From a virus: 21,079 bases of DNA. How positions within the stretch are numbered: position 1 is the first letter of the stretch; each line of letters starts with the position of its first letter. The notes below the pieces were generated by a model. That model saw nothing but the letters and a program-made list of their open reading frames with translations. It did no database searches and was not told the origin of the DNA. Where the stretch lies: IMG/VR virus record IMGVR_UViG_3300045930_000317, positions 1-21,079 of that record. The stretch is one strand, 5' to 3'. Positions 1 to 7,189 of this stretch are shown here, in pieces. Both the position numbers and the translations under genes were made by a program.

Positions 1-648
1 ACCCGTGCCAGCCGCGTTAAGAACGTGGGCGATGGTCAGCGGCGCTTGTGCGTCGCCGACGATTGCCACGTCTACATGGCTGGATCCAGTTAGATTCGGG
101 ATCGAGCCAACGACCGGCGTCATGCCCGTGCCGTTCAGAATGCTGGCACTGATCGATGACAAGGCGTACATCGTCCCCACGGCGTCGTCGGTGATAGTCG
201 TGGCGGCGCACAAATCCACGCTGTTAGTCACATCACGCAGCTTCATCGACGTCGATGTTGCGAGCACCGTTGTGACTTCGCCGGTCAGGCTGGTGATCAG
301 CACGCGACCGGTGACCGTAAACAGGTTGTCAGTTCCTGTGCCGTCGGCCAGGTTGCTGACCTTCGTCACGCCAAAACCCATTCGCGGGTTGTAGCCGCTG
401 AGCGGATCCATGAGGGCCTCGAGCCGCTCCAGCACGGAGCCGTCGCGGTTGGCCACGACGCTGCTCGTATCGGCCACGTTGTCGGCGTCGTTGATGCCGA
501 TCAGGTTCGCGGCCGCATCGTCGACCAGGGCCGCAATGATCGCCTCGAGCCGCTCCAGAACGGTGCCGTCACGGTTGGCAGTGACATTGCTAGTAGCAAC
601 GCCGTTGTTGGAGTTGTCGGCGCCGACAAATCGCATATTTCGCCACAT
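1..648 (-). CDS. Phage virion-associated protein, partial (C-terminus beyond window)
   Basis: An open frame of 216 codons runs from an ATG at 648 to the left edge without a stop. An in-frame TGA lies just upstream, so the start must be this ATG or the one at 636; neither has a strong Shine-Dalgarno. The N-terminal 80 residues hold two copies of a repeat (about residues 19-45 and 60-86) centred on V-x-A-N-R-D-G-[TS]-V-L-E-R-L-E-A. Such N-R-D-G-x-L-E-R motifs are common in phage structural proteins of unknown role. The rest is Thr/Val/Ala-rich and beta-like, as expected for a virion surface protein. It follows the major capsid gene in transcription order, the usual place for head-completion, decoration or tail genes. 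The exact function is not recognised. Confidence 0.75.
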   Translation of the reverse strand, partial: MWRNMRFVGADNSNNGVATSNVTANRDGTVLERLEAIIAALVDDAAANLIGINDADNVADTSSVVANRDGSVLERLEALMDPLSGYNPRMGFGVTKVSNLADGTGTDNLFTVTGRVLITSLTGEVTTVLATSTSMKLRDVTNSVDLCAATTITDDAVGTMYALSSISASILNGTGMTPVVGSIPNLTGSSHVDVAIVGDAQAPLTIAHVLNAAGTG

Positions 649-694
649 ACAAAATCGCTTTCAGAAAATGGAGATTCGGGAATTACCTCGATCC

Positions 695-728
695 GCCGCC
701 GGCGTGCGGTAATTACCACGCCGGCGGC
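695..728 (-). terminator. GC-rich stem-loop after the major capsid gene
   Basis: A perfect 12-bp inverted repeat (arms 695-706 and 717-728, 10-nt AT-rich loop) lies about 25 nt past the capsid stop codon. No T-tract follows on the minus strand, so it is either an imperfect terminator or an mRNA-stabilising or processing hairpin. Partial termination here would raise capsid expression over the gene that follows. Confidence 0.5.
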
Positions 729-752
729 CATCCACCTGATCAGCTCGACGGA

Positions 753-1733
753 TTAGTCGTCGTGCGTGGTGGTGACGTTGCTTAGCAGCCGGCACATGCG
801 GGTGTAGAAAATCTTTTGATGCACCTCGTGGCGGCAGCGGACGATGTCGGCGCGGACCGTCTCGTCGCGGTACGTTTCCATCGTGCCGCCGATCTGGGAT
901 CCGTCGCGACCCCAGTGGATGGTTCGGCCGACGCACGGCTCCTTGATATTTTTGGTGCGGGCGACGCGCAACACGGCGGCGTACTCGCTCGACCAAATGT
1001 TGTCGATGTCCATCGTGACGCCCTCGTTGGCGGCGTTTTTCGCGCTGCCGGCGACGATCACCTCATCGACGTCAAACACGCCGGCCAGCATCGTGGACGT
1101 GATGTCCTTCGGCTTCACCGCGGCACCTGCGCCCTGGCCGGCGATCTTGTCGATCACCTGCTCGCACATCCGCAGATTGCGGAATTGGATGCGGTTGATC
1201 AGGATCGCGTTGGGCCACAATCCGCTGGCCAGGAAAAACGCTTGGATCTCGGTTTCCAGGTCGTCGCACGGCGTGGCGTTGGCGTAGTCGTCCCACTCGT
1301 TGGTAATGGCCGTGGGCGTGAACGTGCCGGTGTCGTAAATGGCGGCCGCGGCCCGGATCTCGTGCGCGCGGAGCACGATGTCGCGGGCGATTTCGGCGCT
1401 GACCATTTCAGCGTCGAAGTAATCGCCATAGAAATTTTCGTCGCGGTCGTCGACGGGCTCCTCCCAGCCGTATTCGGCCGTGGCATAGCTCTGATCCTCG
1501 AACGTCCATTTACCGCGGGGATAGCCGGCTCGGCTCTGGCGCCGGGTGGCCGGCGTCTTGAGGAGCTGCTCGACGGGGATCGTGCCGAACGTGCCGCTGG
1601 GCTTGTCGGCCTCGATCACCGGAAAAACCCGGTTCCCGACAAAGCCCTGGCGGTCGGCGGCCAGGTCAAACTCCTCCATGCTGCCCCCAAGATCTGGTCG
1701 CAGCGTGGCAAGTGATTCAGAAGGGGCAGGCAT
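753..1733 (-). CDS. Major capsid protein (lambda E-like)
   Basis: This 326-residue protein would be the main building block of the icosahedral head. Its length fits the lambda gpE-type family (about 340). It directly follows the decoration-protein gene, as E follows D in lambda. The N-terminal part (residues 25-75) has the acidic/aromatic character of capsid N-arms and loops, with G-N-R-V-F-P-V near 33-39. The C-terminal part is rich in Arg and short beta strands. The start is an ATG with an AGGAG Shine-Dalgarno about 9 nt upstream, one of the best in the window, which suits a highly expressed gene. A terminator lies upstream (1798-1840) and a hairpin downstream (695-728). Assignment rests mainly on gene order, size and general similarity. 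Confidence 0.78.
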   Translation of the reverse strand: MPAPSESLATLRPDLGGSMEEFDLAADRQGFVGNRVFPVIEADKPSGTFGTIPVEQLLKTPATRRQSRAGYPRGKWTFEDQSYATAEYGWEEPVDDRDENFYGDYFDAEMVSAEIARDIVLRAHEIRAAAAIYDTGTFTPTAITNEWDDYANATPCDDLETEIQAFFLASGLWPNAILINRIQFRNLRMCEQVIDKIAGQGAGAAVKPKDITSTMLAGVFDVDEVIVAGSAKNAANEGVTMDIDNIWSSEYAAVLRVARTKNIKEPCVGRTIHWGRDGSQIGGTMETYRDETVRADIVRCRHEVHQKIFYTRMCRLLSNVTTTHDD

Positions 1734-1797
1734 AGGTCATTTCTCCTGTTTCCCCGCAGGAAAAATGAGGTTGTGCGAAAGGTGAGGGTTGGTTGGT

Positions 1798-1840
1798 AAA
1801 AATGCCGGGAGAGCCGCGAAGTAAGACGCGGCCCCCCCGG
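1798..1840 (-). terminator. Rho-independent terminator between decoration and capsid genes
   Basis: On the minus strand a stem forms from 1836-1840/1805-1809 (5 bp) and, after a 3x3 internal loop, 1827-1832/1813-1818 (6 bp), with an 8-nt loop. TTTTT (complement of 1798-1802) begins two bases after the stem. This is the best intrinsic terminator in the window. It lies between two head genes of one operon, so it probably acts partially or is overridden by antitermination. Confidence 0.65.
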
Positions 1841-1861
1841 ACTTCCTGCGGGGTTCCGCGG

Positions 1862-2551
1862 TTAAACGACGGTCCAAGTGCCGTTGTAGGGGCCGGCGAC
1901 CCAGTCGCCATTGCCGTCGGCCGTGAGGGTGACGTGCTCGGCCTCGTCGTCGGCCGAAATATAGGAATCGTCGGATTGCTTGCCGCCGTTGATGTAGATA
2001 CCGCCGGCGGCGCCTGGATCGACTCGCAGCTCCTGCGCTGCCATCACGTTGAAATGGAACTTGTCGCCGGCAATCGCGTCCTGCGGCAGCGTGAAGGTGT
2101 GGGTGGCGCCCAGGGCCAGGTTGGTAAAGGTGCCGTTGCGCTGAGCGCGGGTCAGCGTCGTGGAGGTGCCCGAAGCATGCGTGATGTTGACGCCCGGCTC
2201 GGGCAGGCGGAGCACCTCGAGGACCGCACCGTCGCCACTGGCGGCCGACAGTGCAATGCCCAGGTAGCGGCCGCCGCCAACGTCGTTGACCTTGCCGTTG
2301 GCCGCGGCGTAAACGTCGGCGCCGATGCTGATGGCAGCCAGTGCCACCATGCGGGCCGTGCCCTGGGCCGTATTGAGTTTGACGGCCGCATAATCGCCGT
2401 CCGCAAACGTATCGATCTCGATGGTGCCCAGCTCGACATCATCGATGCCGGCATACTGCAGCTTGCCGCTCGTCAGTTTTACCCGTCGATCGGCTGCCAG
2501 AGCGGCGCCCGCCTGAAAGGTGCGGGTCCCCGTTTCCACATGACCAGCCAT
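1862..2551 (-). CDS. Capsid decoration protein (DUF2190-like N-terminal domain)
   Basis: The product is 229 residues. The first ~115 resemble DUF2190/lambda D-type decoration proteins, which trimerise on the capsid surface: M-A-G-H-V-E-T-G start, G-T-I-E-I-D-T, G-x-Y-A-A-V-K, then G-A-D-V-Y-A-A and Y-L-G-I-A-L-S-A. Lambda D is only 110 residues. The extra ~115 residues here (N-I-T-H-A-S-G onward, Thr/Gly-rich, ending near G-T-W-T-V-V) look like a second beta-rich domain that could be exposed on the head. The ATG at 2551 has GGAG 11 nt upstream. It lies between the protease/scaffold gene and the capsid gene, as D lies between Nu3 and E in lambda. Confidence 0.72.
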   Translation of the reverse strand: MAGHVETGTRTFQAGAALAADRRVKLTSGKLQYAGIDDVELGTIEIDTFADGDYAAVKLNTAQGTARMVALAAISIGADVYAAANGKVNDVGGGRYLGIALSAASGDGAVLEVLRLPEPGVNITHASGTSTTLTRAQRNGTFTNLALGATHTFTLPQDAIAGDKFHFNVMAAQELRVDPGAAGGIYINGGKQSDDSYISADDEAEHVTLTADGNGDWVAGPYNGTWTVV

Positions 2552-2589
2552 AGTTGACTAACTCCGAAAAAAGGTGTGATTGATGGTTT

Positions 2590-2608
2590 TTGCTAGTCGG
2601 ACTAGCAA
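2590..2608. repeat. Dispersed palindrome, copy A
   Basis: TTGCTAGT (2590-2597), spacer CGG, ACTAGCAA (2601-2608). It lies in the 61-bp gap between the scaffold/protease stop and the decoration start. The same palindrome occurs at 13495-13515 and 20376-20396, with a variant at 9053-9070. No T-tract follows on either strand, so a protein-binding site is more likely than a terminator. Confidence 0.7.
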
Positions 2609-2612
2609 GTCG

Positions 2613-3167
2613 TTAGGCTCGCCGCTGGCGGGCCTTGGAATGCTTGGCGTTGTGGGCGGCGACCATCGCCTCCCGCATTTGGGGATCACGGCGGCAAACC
2701 GCTTGCACGGCCTCGTGCCGCGGCTTTTTGGTCTGCTCGATTTCCTCGGCGACGGCCTGCTCAAATTGGCTGAGCGCGTCGCCGGTGGTTTGGTTGCCTT
2801 CGACGCCGGCGCCGACCGGATCCGCTCCGGGGCCCTTGCCGGCGGGCGCGGCTTGTTCGGCCGGCTTCGCATCCTTGAGGCTCGCGTTTTCCTGGGACAG
2901 CCGGGCATTGTCGGCGGCCAGCTTGGCCATCCAGGCGGCGGAAGCCTGGGCGGCCGTGGCGTTGGCCTCGAGCTGCGAGACCAGAAAATCGTTAGTGGCG
3001 CCGGGGCAGGCCGCCTTCAGCTCGGCGAGGGTCGCCGGGCGGCTGGCCGGCTTGGCCTCGGCCGCAAACGGCAGGATCTGAGCCGCGGCCGTGGCGGCCG
3101 TGGTGACCGCCGCGTCGGTCGATGCTTGGGGCGTAAGGGCCGCTTCGGCGGCCGTTTCGAGGGACAT
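2613..3167 (-). CDS. Nested in-frame scaffold protein (Nu3-like)
   Basis: Within the S49 gene an in-frame ATG at 3167 is preceded by AAAAGGAG with about 7 nt spacing, clearly better than the protease gene's own start. It would give a 184-residue protein identical to the C-terminus of the protease. The sequence is Ala-rich and helical, with a heptad-like stretch (about residues 75-105, A-S-A-A-W-M-A-K-L-A-A-D-N-A-R-L-S-Q-E-N), a Pro/Gly linker, and a basic C-terminal end K-H-S-K-A-R-Q-R-R-A. These are typical of head scaffolds, whose basic tail contacts capsid or portal. In lambda, Nu3 is made in just this way from within gene C. Translation from this start is inferred from sequence. Confidence 0.75.
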   Translation of the reverse strand: MSLETAAEAALTPQASTDAAVTTAATAAAQILPFAAEAKPASRPATLAELKAACPGATNDFLVSQLEANATAAQASAAWMAKLAADNARLSQENASLKDAKPAEQAAPAGKGPGADPVGAGVEGNQTTGDALSQFEQAVAEEIEQTKKPRHEAVQAVCRRDPQMREAMVAAHNAKHSKARQRRA

Positions 3168-4007
3168 GCTGGATCTCCTTTTGCGGCCATAGGCGGCCAA
3201 CTGGGAAAACGTGTCGTCGAGCGATTGGACGCCGTCGATGAGCTGTCGCTCTACGGCGGCCTGGCCCACGTGCACGCGCCCGTCGGCCAACTGCCGCGCC
3301 GCTTCCAGGCTGAGCTTGCGCCCCGCCTTCACGCCGCGGATAAAAAACTCGTTTAGTTCGGTGACGATCTTTTGCTGCTCGGTGAGCTGCTCGGCTGTCA
3401 CCTCGGTGCCTGGCGTAAACGCGCCTTTGAAGTCGCCGGCGCGGATCACGTGCACCTTGATGCCTTCCTTGGCGGCCATTGCCGAATAGTCGTAGACCAC
3501 GCCATAGGTGCCGATGCTGCCGACGATCGCCGTCGGGTTGGCATAGACGTGCGTCGCCTGGCTGGCGATCCAGTAGGCGGCACTGGCGCCCAGGTCCTCG
3601 ATAAAGGCCCAGACCGGTTTTTGCTTGGCGGCCGCGGCCACGTCGTCGGCCAGCTCCTTGGTGCCGGCGGCCGTGCCGCCTGGCGATTCGACGTGCAGCA
3701 GGATGGCGGCCACGTCGGGGTTGCGGACTGCCGCGCGGATCTTGCGGCGGGTCATCACGGTGCTGGTCGAGCGGGACAGGCTGGCCTGTTGCTTTTGCAG
3801 GCTGCCGTAAATGCCGATCAGCTCCACGCCGTCGCGGATGTCGGGCCGCTGCTCTTCGGATGCTTGCCTGGCGGCCTGGCTGGGGGCGGTCTGCAGGTGC
3901 AGGTGCAGGTCCAGGCCCATAAACCATTGATAGCCGGCGCGGAAATCCTCCTCGCGGATGGCCCACACTCCCAGCCACTGATCGAAATGGGGGACGCTAG
4001 CTAGCAT
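2613..4007 (-). CDS. S49 (SppA/lambda C-like) capsid maturation protease
   Basis: The product is 464 residues. The N-terminal ~270 form an S49/SppA-type serine protease domain like lambda gpC, which matures the head. Visible motifs are the oxyanion strand E-S-P-G-G-T (107-112), the nucleophile Ser142 in G-A-S-A-A-Y-W-I-A-S, G-S-I-G-T-Y-G-V (163-170) and the general-base Lys194 in G-D-F-K-G-A-F. The C-terminal ~184 residues are Ala/Glu/Gln-rich, helical and end in a basic tail, as in scaffold proteins, and they have their own internal start (2613-3167). The ATG overlaps the portal stop by 11 bp, indicating translational coupling. Lambda C is arranged the same way, with the scaffold (Nu3) encoded in its 3' end. 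Confidence 0.88.
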   Translation of the reverse strand: MLASVPHFDQWLGVWAIREEDFRAGYQWFMGLDLHLHLQTAPSQAARQASEEQRPDIRDGVELIGIYGSLQKQQASLSRSTSTVMTRRKIRAAVRNPDVAAILLHVESPGGTAAGTKELADDVAAAAKQKPVWAFIEDLGASAAYWIASQATHVYANPTAIVGSIGTYGVVYDYSAMAAKEGIKVHVIRAGDFKGAFTPGTEVTAEQLTEQQKIVTELNEFFIRGVKAGRKLSLEAARQLADGRVHVGQAAVERQLIDGVQSLDDTFSQLAAYGRKRRSSMSLETAAEAALTPQASTDAAVTTAATAAAQILPFAAEAKPASRPATLAELKAACPGATNDFLVSQLEANATAAQASAAWMAKLAADNARLSQENASLKDAKPAEQAAPAGKGPGADPVGAGVEGNQTTGDALSQFEQAVAEEIEQTKKPRHEAVQAVCRRDPQMREAMVAAHNAKHSKARQRRA

Positions 4008-5625
4008 TGGCTGCCTTTGGTTTGGCCGGCGGCTCGGCGTCTTCGCCCTCGGTGGCGCTGACGCTGGTGCCCTGGGCGGTGAACACGCGGAGCAGCTCGT
4101 CGCGGGTGATCTCTTTCGCCGGCGGCAGCTTGAGCTTCTTGTTGAGTTCCTGGGCTTTCAGCTCGGCGGCCTCGAGCATGGCCGCGGCGTCGGCCACAAA
4201 CTCGGGGACCAGCTCGTCGTATTGCTCGCCCTGGCGGGCCCGCTGTCGGCGGGGGCTGATCTGCTTGGTGGCCAGCTCCAAAGCGTTGGCGCTGATGTCC
4301 TTGTTTGGTTCGATGTACGACCAGGTGGGCGGGTGCCAGGTGTGATCGAACGGCCGAAAGCTGTCGCTCTTCATGGCCGTGCGACGGCGAGGATCCTTGG
4401 CCAGCTTGCGGCGGACACGCCAGCGCCAGACCGGTGAATAGAAACCGTCGATCTGTCGCCGCTGAATAACGCGGTAACGGATCCGGGCCTGGTCGATGGC
4501 TCCGCGCCAGCCGCTGAAATTGGTTTGCTTGGCGTCGAGCAGCAAAACCTGGACTGGCAGGTCCAGGTTTACGGCAATGATCGTGAGGATCATTAGCGTA
4601 TGTTCGCTGTACTGCGGGCCTGGGATTGTCGGGGAAAACCCGGTCAGGCCCCACCCTTCCGGCGCCCGCACGCGCATGCCTGGGGCCAGGCCCTGGCGGG
4701 TGCGTGTGGTGCCGTCGTCGAGCGTTTCGCTGGTGCTGGCGCCGGTCGTGATCTGGGCGGCCGTGCGGGGCTGCGGCAGATTGGCACCGATGCCGATGAG
4801 CTGCTGCTCGAGGATGGCGAAACAGCTTTGCGCCTGGACGGCCACCAGCGTGGCGAATTGAATGTCGTCGTGGTATGAGCAGGGCAGGGCGATCGGGGCA
4901 AACGCGGTGATGCCGCGGCGTTGGCTGAAGCGCTTGGGGAAGTGGAGGTGCAAAACCTGCTTTTCGCCTTCGCTGTCGCGGGCCGGCACTTCGCGTACGT
5001 CCTTGTCGAGCAGCGTGGCGAAGGGGTCCACGTCCTCATTGGCGAAGTAGTAGCTGGTGCGGCGGGCCGTCTTGGCGTCGAGGTTGACGCCGTGCACGCA
5101 GCTTTTGCGACGCGATCGGCTGGGCTGGCGGCAGCGGTGGGCCTCGATGAATTGCAGCCGGTCGTTATTTAGCGGCAGGCAAAACGTGTCGCCGTCGACC
5201 GGAATCGAACGGATGGCGAGCAGCTCCAGCTCATAAAAGGTACGCTCACCCTCGGCGTCGCAACGGTCGGGATTCGCGCACCAGTCGTACCAGTCGTCCT
5301 TGAGCTCGGTATCGAAACCGGTGTCGCCGGTGTTGGGGTCGGGGGTAAATCCCTCTTGGACCAGGTTAGCCGTGAGCCGGTCGACCGCCTGGCCGACGAT
5401 CATGTTGTTGCGGTCGTAGTTACGGGCCCGCTCAATACCGCGGTAAAACTTGGTGGCGTCTCGATAGTGATAGTCGGCGCCGCTGCCGCTGATCTGCACG
5501 CCGCGGGGCGTGGGGAAATACGGTCCCGTGCCGCCGATGTCAAAATCGGCCCGATAGTCCTGATAGGCCTGGGCAAACTGGCTCGGCAGGTCCAGGCACT
5601 CGGATTGTCGCTGGCGGCTGGGCAA
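3997..5625 (-). CDS. Portal protein (lambda B family)
   Basis: This 542-residue protein would form the dodecameric ring at the unique capsid vertex through which DNA is packaged. It resembles lambda-family portals (gpB is 533 residues). Features are an N-terminal Y-R-G-I-E-R-A-R-N-Y-D-R-N-N segment, V-D-R-L-T-A-N-L-V-Q-E-G-F-T-P (about 82-96), W-Y-D-W-C-A-N-P-D-R-C-D, and a central I-A-V-N-L-D-L-P-V-Q-V-L-L-L-D and N-F-S-G-W-R-G-A-I-D-Q-A region typical of the family. The only usable start near the N-terminus is a TTG at 5625, two bases after the preceding gene's TAA, with no obvious Shine-Dalgarno, so translation probably depends on coupling. Its stop overlaps the protease start. Confidence 0.9.
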   Translation of the reverse strand: MPSRQRQSECLDLPSQFAQAYQDYRADFDIGGTGPYFPTPRGVQISGSGADYHYRDATKFYRGIERARNYDRNNMIVGQAVDRLTANLVQEGFTPDPNTGDTGFDTELKDDWYDWCANPDRCDAEGERTFYELELLAIRSIPVDGDTFCLPLNNDRLQFIEAHRCRQPSRSRRKSCVHGVNLDAKTARRTSYYFANEDVDPFATLLDKDVREVPARDSEGEKQVLHLHFPKRFSQRRGITAFAPIALPCSYHDDIQFATLVAVQAQSCFAILEQQLIGIGANLPQPRTAAQITTGASTSETLDDGTTRTRQGLAPGMRVRAPEGWGLTGFSPTIPGPQYSEHTLMILTIIAVNLDLPVQVLLLDAKQTNFSGWRGAIDQARIRYRVIQRRQIDGFYSPVWRWRVRRKLAKDPRRRTAMKSDSFRPFDHTWHPPTWSYIEPNKDISANALELATKQISPRRQRARQGEQYDELVPEFVADAAAMLEAAELKAQELNKKLKLPPAKEITRDELLRVFTAQGTSVSATEGEDAEPPAKPKAANAS

Positions 5626-5627
5626 GG

Positions 5628-5918
5628 TTATTCGCGAAAGTCGGTGAAATCGGCGTGGATCACGCTGCCACTGGTGGCGGCCAGGGTGGCGGCGACCCAG
5701 CGGCGGGCCTCGTCGAGCTGCTTGGCGATCTGCTCGGGGTCCATTTCGATCTCGTTGCCGTCTCGGCCGCCCTGGGCGGATCGCGTGACGGGCACGGCCA
5801 GCAGCTTGCGGCAGGCGGTGACAAACGCTTTCGCCTCGGTCAGCGATTCGTTTTCCTCATAGCCTGCGTTGTCAAAGTAGGCGTCGCGGGCTGCGGAAAT
5901 CTCTGCGTCGAGGGCCAC
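5628..5918 (-). CDS. Small head-tail joining protein candidate (gpW-like position)
   Basis: The product is 96 residues, helical and acidic: M-A-L-D-A-E-I-S-A-A-R-D-A-Y near the start and P-E-Q-I-A-K-Q-L-D-E-A-R-R-W in the middle. It lies directly before the portal gene, where lambda has W (68 residues), a head-tail joining protein. Its stop is two bases from the portal TTG start. The start is GTG at 5918 with only a weak G-rich Shine-Dalgarno. The W-like role is inferred from position, size and helical character; no diagnostic motif is visible. Confidence 0.6.
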   Translation of the reverse strand: MALDAEISAARDAYFDNAGYEENESLTEAKAFVTACRKLLAVPVTRSAQGGRDGNEIEMDPEQIAKQLDEARRWVAATLAATSGSVIHADFTDFRE

Positions 5919-5956
5919 GCCACCATTTTGCGAGCAGAATGGGCAAGAACGGGCAC

Positions 5957-6001
5957 TAATCCGGCGCGTCCGGCGCCGGATGCGCCGGATGCGCCGGATT
6001 A
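5957..6001. repeat. REP-like GC-rich inverted repeat cluster
   Basis: An 11-bp perfect inverted repeat (5957-5967/5991-6001) encloses a further 12-bp palindrome (5969-5980), and the 9-mer ATGCGCCGG is repeated in tandem at 5980-5997. The whole stretch is made of four versions of TCCGGCGC or its complement. It fills the gap between the W-like gene and the gene ending at 6026. It could be a REP-type element, a weak terminator or an mRNA-stabilising hairpin. Confidence 0.6.
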
Positions 6002-6020
6002 ACTGGATGCTTCGTCCAGT
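6002..6020. repeat. ACTGGA-N7-TCCAGT hairpin, copy 1
   Basis: Arms 6002-6007 and 6015-6020 pair perfectly around a 7-nt spacer. On the minus strand the sequence reads CACTGGAC-N5-ATCCAG, a pattern shared with 20401-20418 and 20958-20977. It lies 5 nt past the stop of the gene ending at 6026 and abuts the REP-like cluster. Confidence 0.55.
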
Positions 6021-6025
6021 GCGCG

Positions 6026-6262
6026 CTAATCCTGGGCCAGGCCGTACCGCCGGCGGATCTCGTCGGCCATTGCATCAATGATCTGGCGGACGGATGTCAG
6101 GCAGTCCTCGCCGATCGCTGACTCCGCGGCCGCCGTGCGGGCCGTATAAAGCGCGTCGAGGGCCGCGGCGCCACCGGGCAGCTCGGCGCGGATCGCCGCG
6201 TTGATGAGCTGGCGCAGATTCTTAGACGCGCCGTATTTGGCGGCCAGGTCGGACTTGGGCAT
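6026..6262 (-). CDS. Small helical phage protein of unknown function
   Basis: From the ATG at 6262 this encodes 78 residues with an N-terminal M-P-K-S-D-L-A-A-K-Y-G-A-S-K-N-L-R-Q-L-I-N segment and a C-terminal amphipathic helix ending R-R-R-Y-G-L-A-Q-D. Longer upstream starts in this frame would overlap the end of the Mom-like gene and add a Pro/Arg-rich segment that looks non-coding, so the ATG at 6262 is preferred (33-nt gap). No Shine-Dalgarno is obvious. It lies between the Mom-like gene and the head genes, and no domain is recognised. Hairpins at 5957-6020 follow its stop. Confidence 0.6.
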   Translation of the reverse strand: MPKSDLAAKYGASKNLRQLINAAIRAELPGGAAALDALYTARTAAAESAIGEDCLTSVRQIIDAMADEIRRRYGLAQD

Positions 6263-6294
6263 AAAGAATACGGCCGCGCGGGCCGCCTCGTTTC

Positions 6295-7080
6295 TCAAAG
6301 GATAGTGTATTTGGGATAGGGCAGGGACGGGGGCAGCTCGAGGCGGGCCTGGCGGTCGAGGCCCCACGCATATTTATGGTTGCCGGCGTGTCGTAGCGGC
6401 CGGGTGATAATGGGCAGCCAGGCGGCTGCCCACTCCCGCAAATCACGTCCAGGCCGATCGGCGCCGTGGGCGATCAGCAGCTCGGCGGTGTAGCGCCAGC
6501 CCTTCGCGCCGGCCTGCAGCTTGGAAATAGCACGGGCAGATAGGACCGATCCGTCGGGCAGTAGCCGCAGGGTGCGGCGCGTCGCGCGGCCCAGGTAGAC
6601 GCCATTGTGGGCTTGGTAGATCGTCCCAATATGTCCGGGGAAAACTATGACTCCGGCGGCTGTCCGGCGCCGCACCGGATCGCTAAAGCTGACCACGCCG
6701 CGGGCGCCCTCGCGGTGGAGCAGCTCGAAGCACCTGGCCAAGAACCAGGTCTCGCCATTGCCGGGGACTGTGTCGAGCAGCACAAAGCGGCCCAGCTCGC
6801 GGGCGTCCAGGGCGGGCATGGGGAAGGTATTAGTCAGGACCAGGTCATTGCACGGGTGCGAAAATACGGCCACGCCGGCCAGGCGTCCGCGGGTATATAG
6901 GCCAAACCGATCGCGGGCAGCCGGGTAGGTGCCGCTGTAGTGGTGTTGCTCAACAAACCGCTTGGGCTCGGTGTCGTTATCGATCGGCGCGACCTCATAG
7001 CGTCGCGGGTCGATGACCTCGCCGGCGGGGCGGTAGCTGTCGCGACGGTCGCGCCAGCGCTGGTTACTCGTCGCGATCAT
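6295..7080 (-). CDS. Mom-like DNA-modification protein
   Basis: The 261-residue product resembles the phage Mu Mom family, GNAT-fold proteins that modify adenine in phage DNA to block host restriction. Seen in order: E-Q-H-H-Y-S-G-T-Y-P (44-53); G-L-Y-T-R-G-R-L-A-G-V-A-V-F (60-73); E-L-G-R-F-V-L-L-D (95-103); N-G-E-T-W-F-L-A-R (108-116); V-S-F-S-D-P (130-135); G-T-I-Y-Q-A-H-N-G-V-Y-L-G (152-164, like the Y-x-A-x-N-W-x-Y-x-G signature); and a terminal L-P-Y-P-K (253-257). The start at 7080 is an ATG with a small hairpin 7 nt upstream. Upstream in-frame codons run through the 49-bp repeat and are probably leader. Its neighbours are unknown accessory genes, and no Com-like zinc-finger gene lies next to it. 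Function is inferred from motifs. Confidence 0.75.
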   Translation of the reverse strand: MIATSNQRWRDRRDSYRPAGEVIDPRRYEVAPIDNDTEPKRFVEQHHYSGTYPAARDRFGLYTRGRLAGVAVFSHPCNDLVLTNTFPMPALDARELGRFVLLDTVPGNGETWFLARCFELLHREGARGVVSFSDPVRRRTAAGVIVFPGHIGTIYQAHNGVYLGRATRRTLRLLPDGSVLSARAISKLQAGAKGWRYTAELLIAHGADRPGRDLREWAAAWLPIITRPLRHAGNHKYAWGLDRQARLELPPSLPYPKYTIL

Positions 7081-7087
7081 CGAATTA

Positions 7088-7102
7088 CTGCCGCGGGGGC
7101 AG
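7088..7102 (-). promoter_or_regulatory. Start-proximal hairpin before the Mom-like gene
   Basis: On the minus strand CTGCC, a 5-nt loop and GGCAG form a 5-bp stem that ends 7 nt before the ATG at 7080. GAGG lies just before it. The same hairpin, with a 6-nt loop, precedes the gene starting at 7615. Its position suggests control of ribosome access. Confidence 0.5.
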
Positions 7103-7133
7103 CCTCGAAACGGGGAACAAACGGGCAACAAAT

Positions 7134-7182
7134 AGGCCGCGCGGCCGGGGACGATCCGGCCAGGTGCCAGCGCGCGGCGGGG
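7134..7182. repeat. 49-bp direct repeat, copy 1 (leader of the Mom-like gene)
   Basis: It is identical over 49 bases to 7685-7733, and each copy lies 50-70 bases upstream of an ATG. It contains GGCCGCGCGGCC (12-bp palindrome) and a GGCCGG/CCGGCC hairpin on the minus strand. It also covers the end of the gap after the gene ending at 7190. Confidence 0.85.
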
Positions 7183-7189
7183 CATCGTC

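Noticed and set aside
816-1715. Long plus-strand open frame (299 codons) opposite the capsid gene
   Set aside because: Product is a typical high-GC mirror of the capsid gene (Val/Ala/Gly/Asp-rich), without start signals; the minus strand has a recognisable gene.
2992-3978. Minus-strand 328-codon frame inside the protease gene
   Set aside because: Arg/Pro/His-rich shadow frame of the S49 protease; the protease frame has the catalytic motifs.
4545-4570. 9-bp inverted repeat with 8-nt loop
   Set aside because: It lies within the portal coding sequence at a conserved L-D-L-P-V-Q segment, so protein coding explains it.
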